A DNA stretch of 7,309 nt from Deltaproteobacteria bacterium. GTDB lineage: Bacteria > Desulfobacterota > Binatia > DP-6. Every line of letters begins with the position of its first letter. Positions within the stretch are counted from its first letter, which is position 1. Where the stretch lies: positions 5,404 to 12,712 of the forward strand of contig VBLD01000142.1 of the NCBI GenBank assembly GCA_005879205.1, in the 5' to 3' direction. A program made the translations under genes and the position numbers. The notes below the pieces were generated by a model that saw nothing but the letters and a program-made list of their open reading frames with translations, did not search any database and was not told the DNA's origin. Below, in pieces: positions 6,561 through 7,309 of this stretch.

Positions 6561-7102
6561 ATGGGCTCGTCCCTCGCCGCCGCGCTCTCGACGATCACCT
6601 TACCGGATGTCGACGGACGCGAGGTCCGGCTCGGGTCCCTTTGGGAGTCCGGCCCCGCCGTCCTCGTCTTCCTCCGGCACTACGGCTGAATCTTCTGCGC
6701 GAGCACGAGGAGGCCTTCCGCGCCGCAGGCGCTCGCGTGGCGGCCGTCGGGCTCGGCGACCGCGAGTACGCGCGGGCGTTCCGTGAGGAGACCGGGATCG
6801 GGTTTCCTCTGCTCATCGACGAGGAGCGCCGCACCTATCGTGCCGCAGGGCTGCGGAAGGCCTCGCTGCTGCACCTCCTTCGCCGCAGCAACGCGACGGC
6901 CAGGAGCCGCGCCCGGCAGGCGGGGCACCGCCAGCACCGCCTCGGGCAGAACCCGTTTCAGCTCGGTGGCAGCTTCGTATTCGCGCCGGGAGACGCGGTC
7001 CGGTTCGCGCACGTGAGCGAGACGTTCGGGGACAACGCGTCACCGGAGGCGTTGCTGGCAGCGGTGCGGGGTCCGTCGCCGTCTGCTCGTCATGAGCCCT
7101 GA
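6561..7102 (+). pseudogene. Interrupted peroxiredoxin-like gene (AhpC-TSA_2/SelU type): in-frame TGA at the active Cys plus frame change
   Basis: From ATG 6561 the frame reads MGSSLAAALS...LPDVDGREVRLGSLW...VLVFLRHYG, a thioredoxin-fold peroxiredoxin start, and then meets TGA at 6687-6689. The next codons give IFC, so the TGA replaces the first Cys of the family's CxxC (CIFCREH-like). After that TGC the homologous sequence continues one frame away, from CGC at 6698: REHEEAFRAAGARV, AFREETGIGFPLLIDEE, YRAAGLRKASLLHLL, NPFQLGGSFVFAPGD, SETFGDNA, stop 7100-7102. Joined, it is about 180 aa, normal for the family, and the downstream 134 codons are intact with high GC at third positions. Explanations are selenocysteine at TGA plus a sequencing indel, one lost base after TG (giving CNLLREH), or true recent decay. 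The expected role is cytoplasmic thiol-dependent peroxide reduction. Alternative starts are GTG 6537 and TTG 6516; the latter overlaps the channel stop. Confidence 0.85.
6697..6723 (+). other. Candidate bacterial SECIS-like hairpin downstream of the TGA
   Basis: Just after the TGA at 6687-6689 the RNA can pair GCGCG (6697-6701) with CGCGC (6719-6723). After a 5-nt bulge, GAGG (6707-6710) can pair with CUUC (6715-6718), including one G-U pair. This leaves a 4-nt loop AGGC (6711-6714). The loop starts 21 nt after the TGA and carries a G in its first two positions, which fits the general bacterial SECIS layout as I recall it. A competing longer stem pairs CGCGAGC (6698-6704) with GCTCGCG (6730-6736). 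GC-rich DNA forms such hairpins easily, so support is weak. Confidence 0.2.
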
Positions 7103-7309
7103 CGCGTCTTCACGGATTCTCGCGGCGTGGTGAGCGCCCGAGCGTGATATCGATCCCCCCAAACGGCACCGCGCCGAGCGAGCGCTCGGTTCACGGCGCG
7201 AGCTACGCGGATCGCCAGGCCGCGAACACCGCGGCTGAGCGCCCGATGGCTATCCGCTTCGACGATCAGATGGAGGTGATCGTCCTGCGCGCTGAAGTGC
7301 AGGAGCCGG
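7090..7309 (-). pseudogene. Y1 (IS200-like)/REP-associated tyrosine transposase fragment, both ends incomplete
   Basis: The minus strand is open from the window edge (7309) to a TGA at 7092-7090, giving 73 codons. The reading is RLLHFSAQDDHLHLIVEAD, then ALSRGVRGLAIRVARAVN, RRGAVWGDRYHARALTTPRE, then SVKTRQGS and stop. The HLH motif is the metal-binding HUH signature of Y1 transposases, and DRYHARALTTPRE is a very characteristic block of the single-copy Y1 proteins widespread in Myxococcota and related groups. Family members normally continue after TPRE with a helix like RNALVYVLNNARKH, which probably carries the catalytic Tyr. Here the match stops dead and eight unrelated residues lead to the stop. 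No other frame resumes it. The fragment is therefore probably inactive at its 3' end. Its 5' part is outside the window. It is convergent with, and overlaps by 13 nt, the peroxiredoxin-like gene. Confidence 0.8.

Noticed and set aside
6783..7016. A 77-codon plus-strand frame in the TGA frame downstream of the peroxiredoxin break
   Set aside because: It is the out-of-frame shadow of the peroxiredoxin C-terminal half, whose homology lies in the neighbouring frame.
7171..7199. Inverted repeats (CCGAGC/GCTCGG and GCGCCG/CGGCGC) after the operon as a rho-independent terminator
   Set aside because: There is no T-tract, the two stems exclude each other, and the bases lie inside the transposase coding fragment.

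Overview
The window is high-GC DNA (G/C dominates third codon positions) from a bacterium. The secreted phosphatase with a long Thr/Ser tail, the large soluble hybrid histidine kinase, the KirBac channel and the Y1-transposase remnant are a mix I associate with soil or groundwater lineages formerly called Deltaproteobacteria (Binatota, Myxococcota, Desulfobacterota). This is an impression from gene content, not a phylogenetic result.

Layout, left to right. Positions 1-1387 (minus) hold a secreted purple-acid-phosphatase-like metallophosphoesterase. Its open frame runs off the left edge inside a Thr/Ser tract. A 301-nt divergent intergenic region follows (1388-1688), with a good ribosome binding site for the phosphatase and two small palindromes. 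From 1689 to 7102 four plus-strand genes are packed as an apparent operon. They are a 1039-aa cytoplasmic hybrid sensor kinase (PAS-GAF-PAS-GAF-HisKA-HATPase-REC), a crotonase-fold protein overlapping it by 4 nt (ATGA), a KirBac-type inward-rectifier K+ channel 11 nt later, and a peroxiredoxin-like gene of the AhpC-TSA_2/SelU type. At the right edge (7090-7309, minus) is a fragment of a Y1/REP-associated transposase whose C-terminus is missing. It overlaps the peroxiredoxin 3' end by 13 nt.

The most interesting point is the peroxiredoxin-like gene. An in-frame TGA sits exactly where the family has its peroxidatic Cys of a CxxC motif (reading HYG-TGA-I-F-C), and about 10 nt later the homologous reading moves to another frame. 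The rest of the frame is clean to its stop. The gene may encode a selenocysteine protein with a sequencing indel, may carry a single deletion that creates both breaks, or may be a young pseudogene.

How the genes might work together is inference. The soluble PAS/GAF kinase looks like an intracellular redox or ligand sensor without a DNA-binding output. It is co-oriented with a K+ channel, a thiol peroxidase-like protein and an acyl-CoA-type enzyme, which would fit a stress or membrane-energetics module, but nothing in the sequence proves a functional link.
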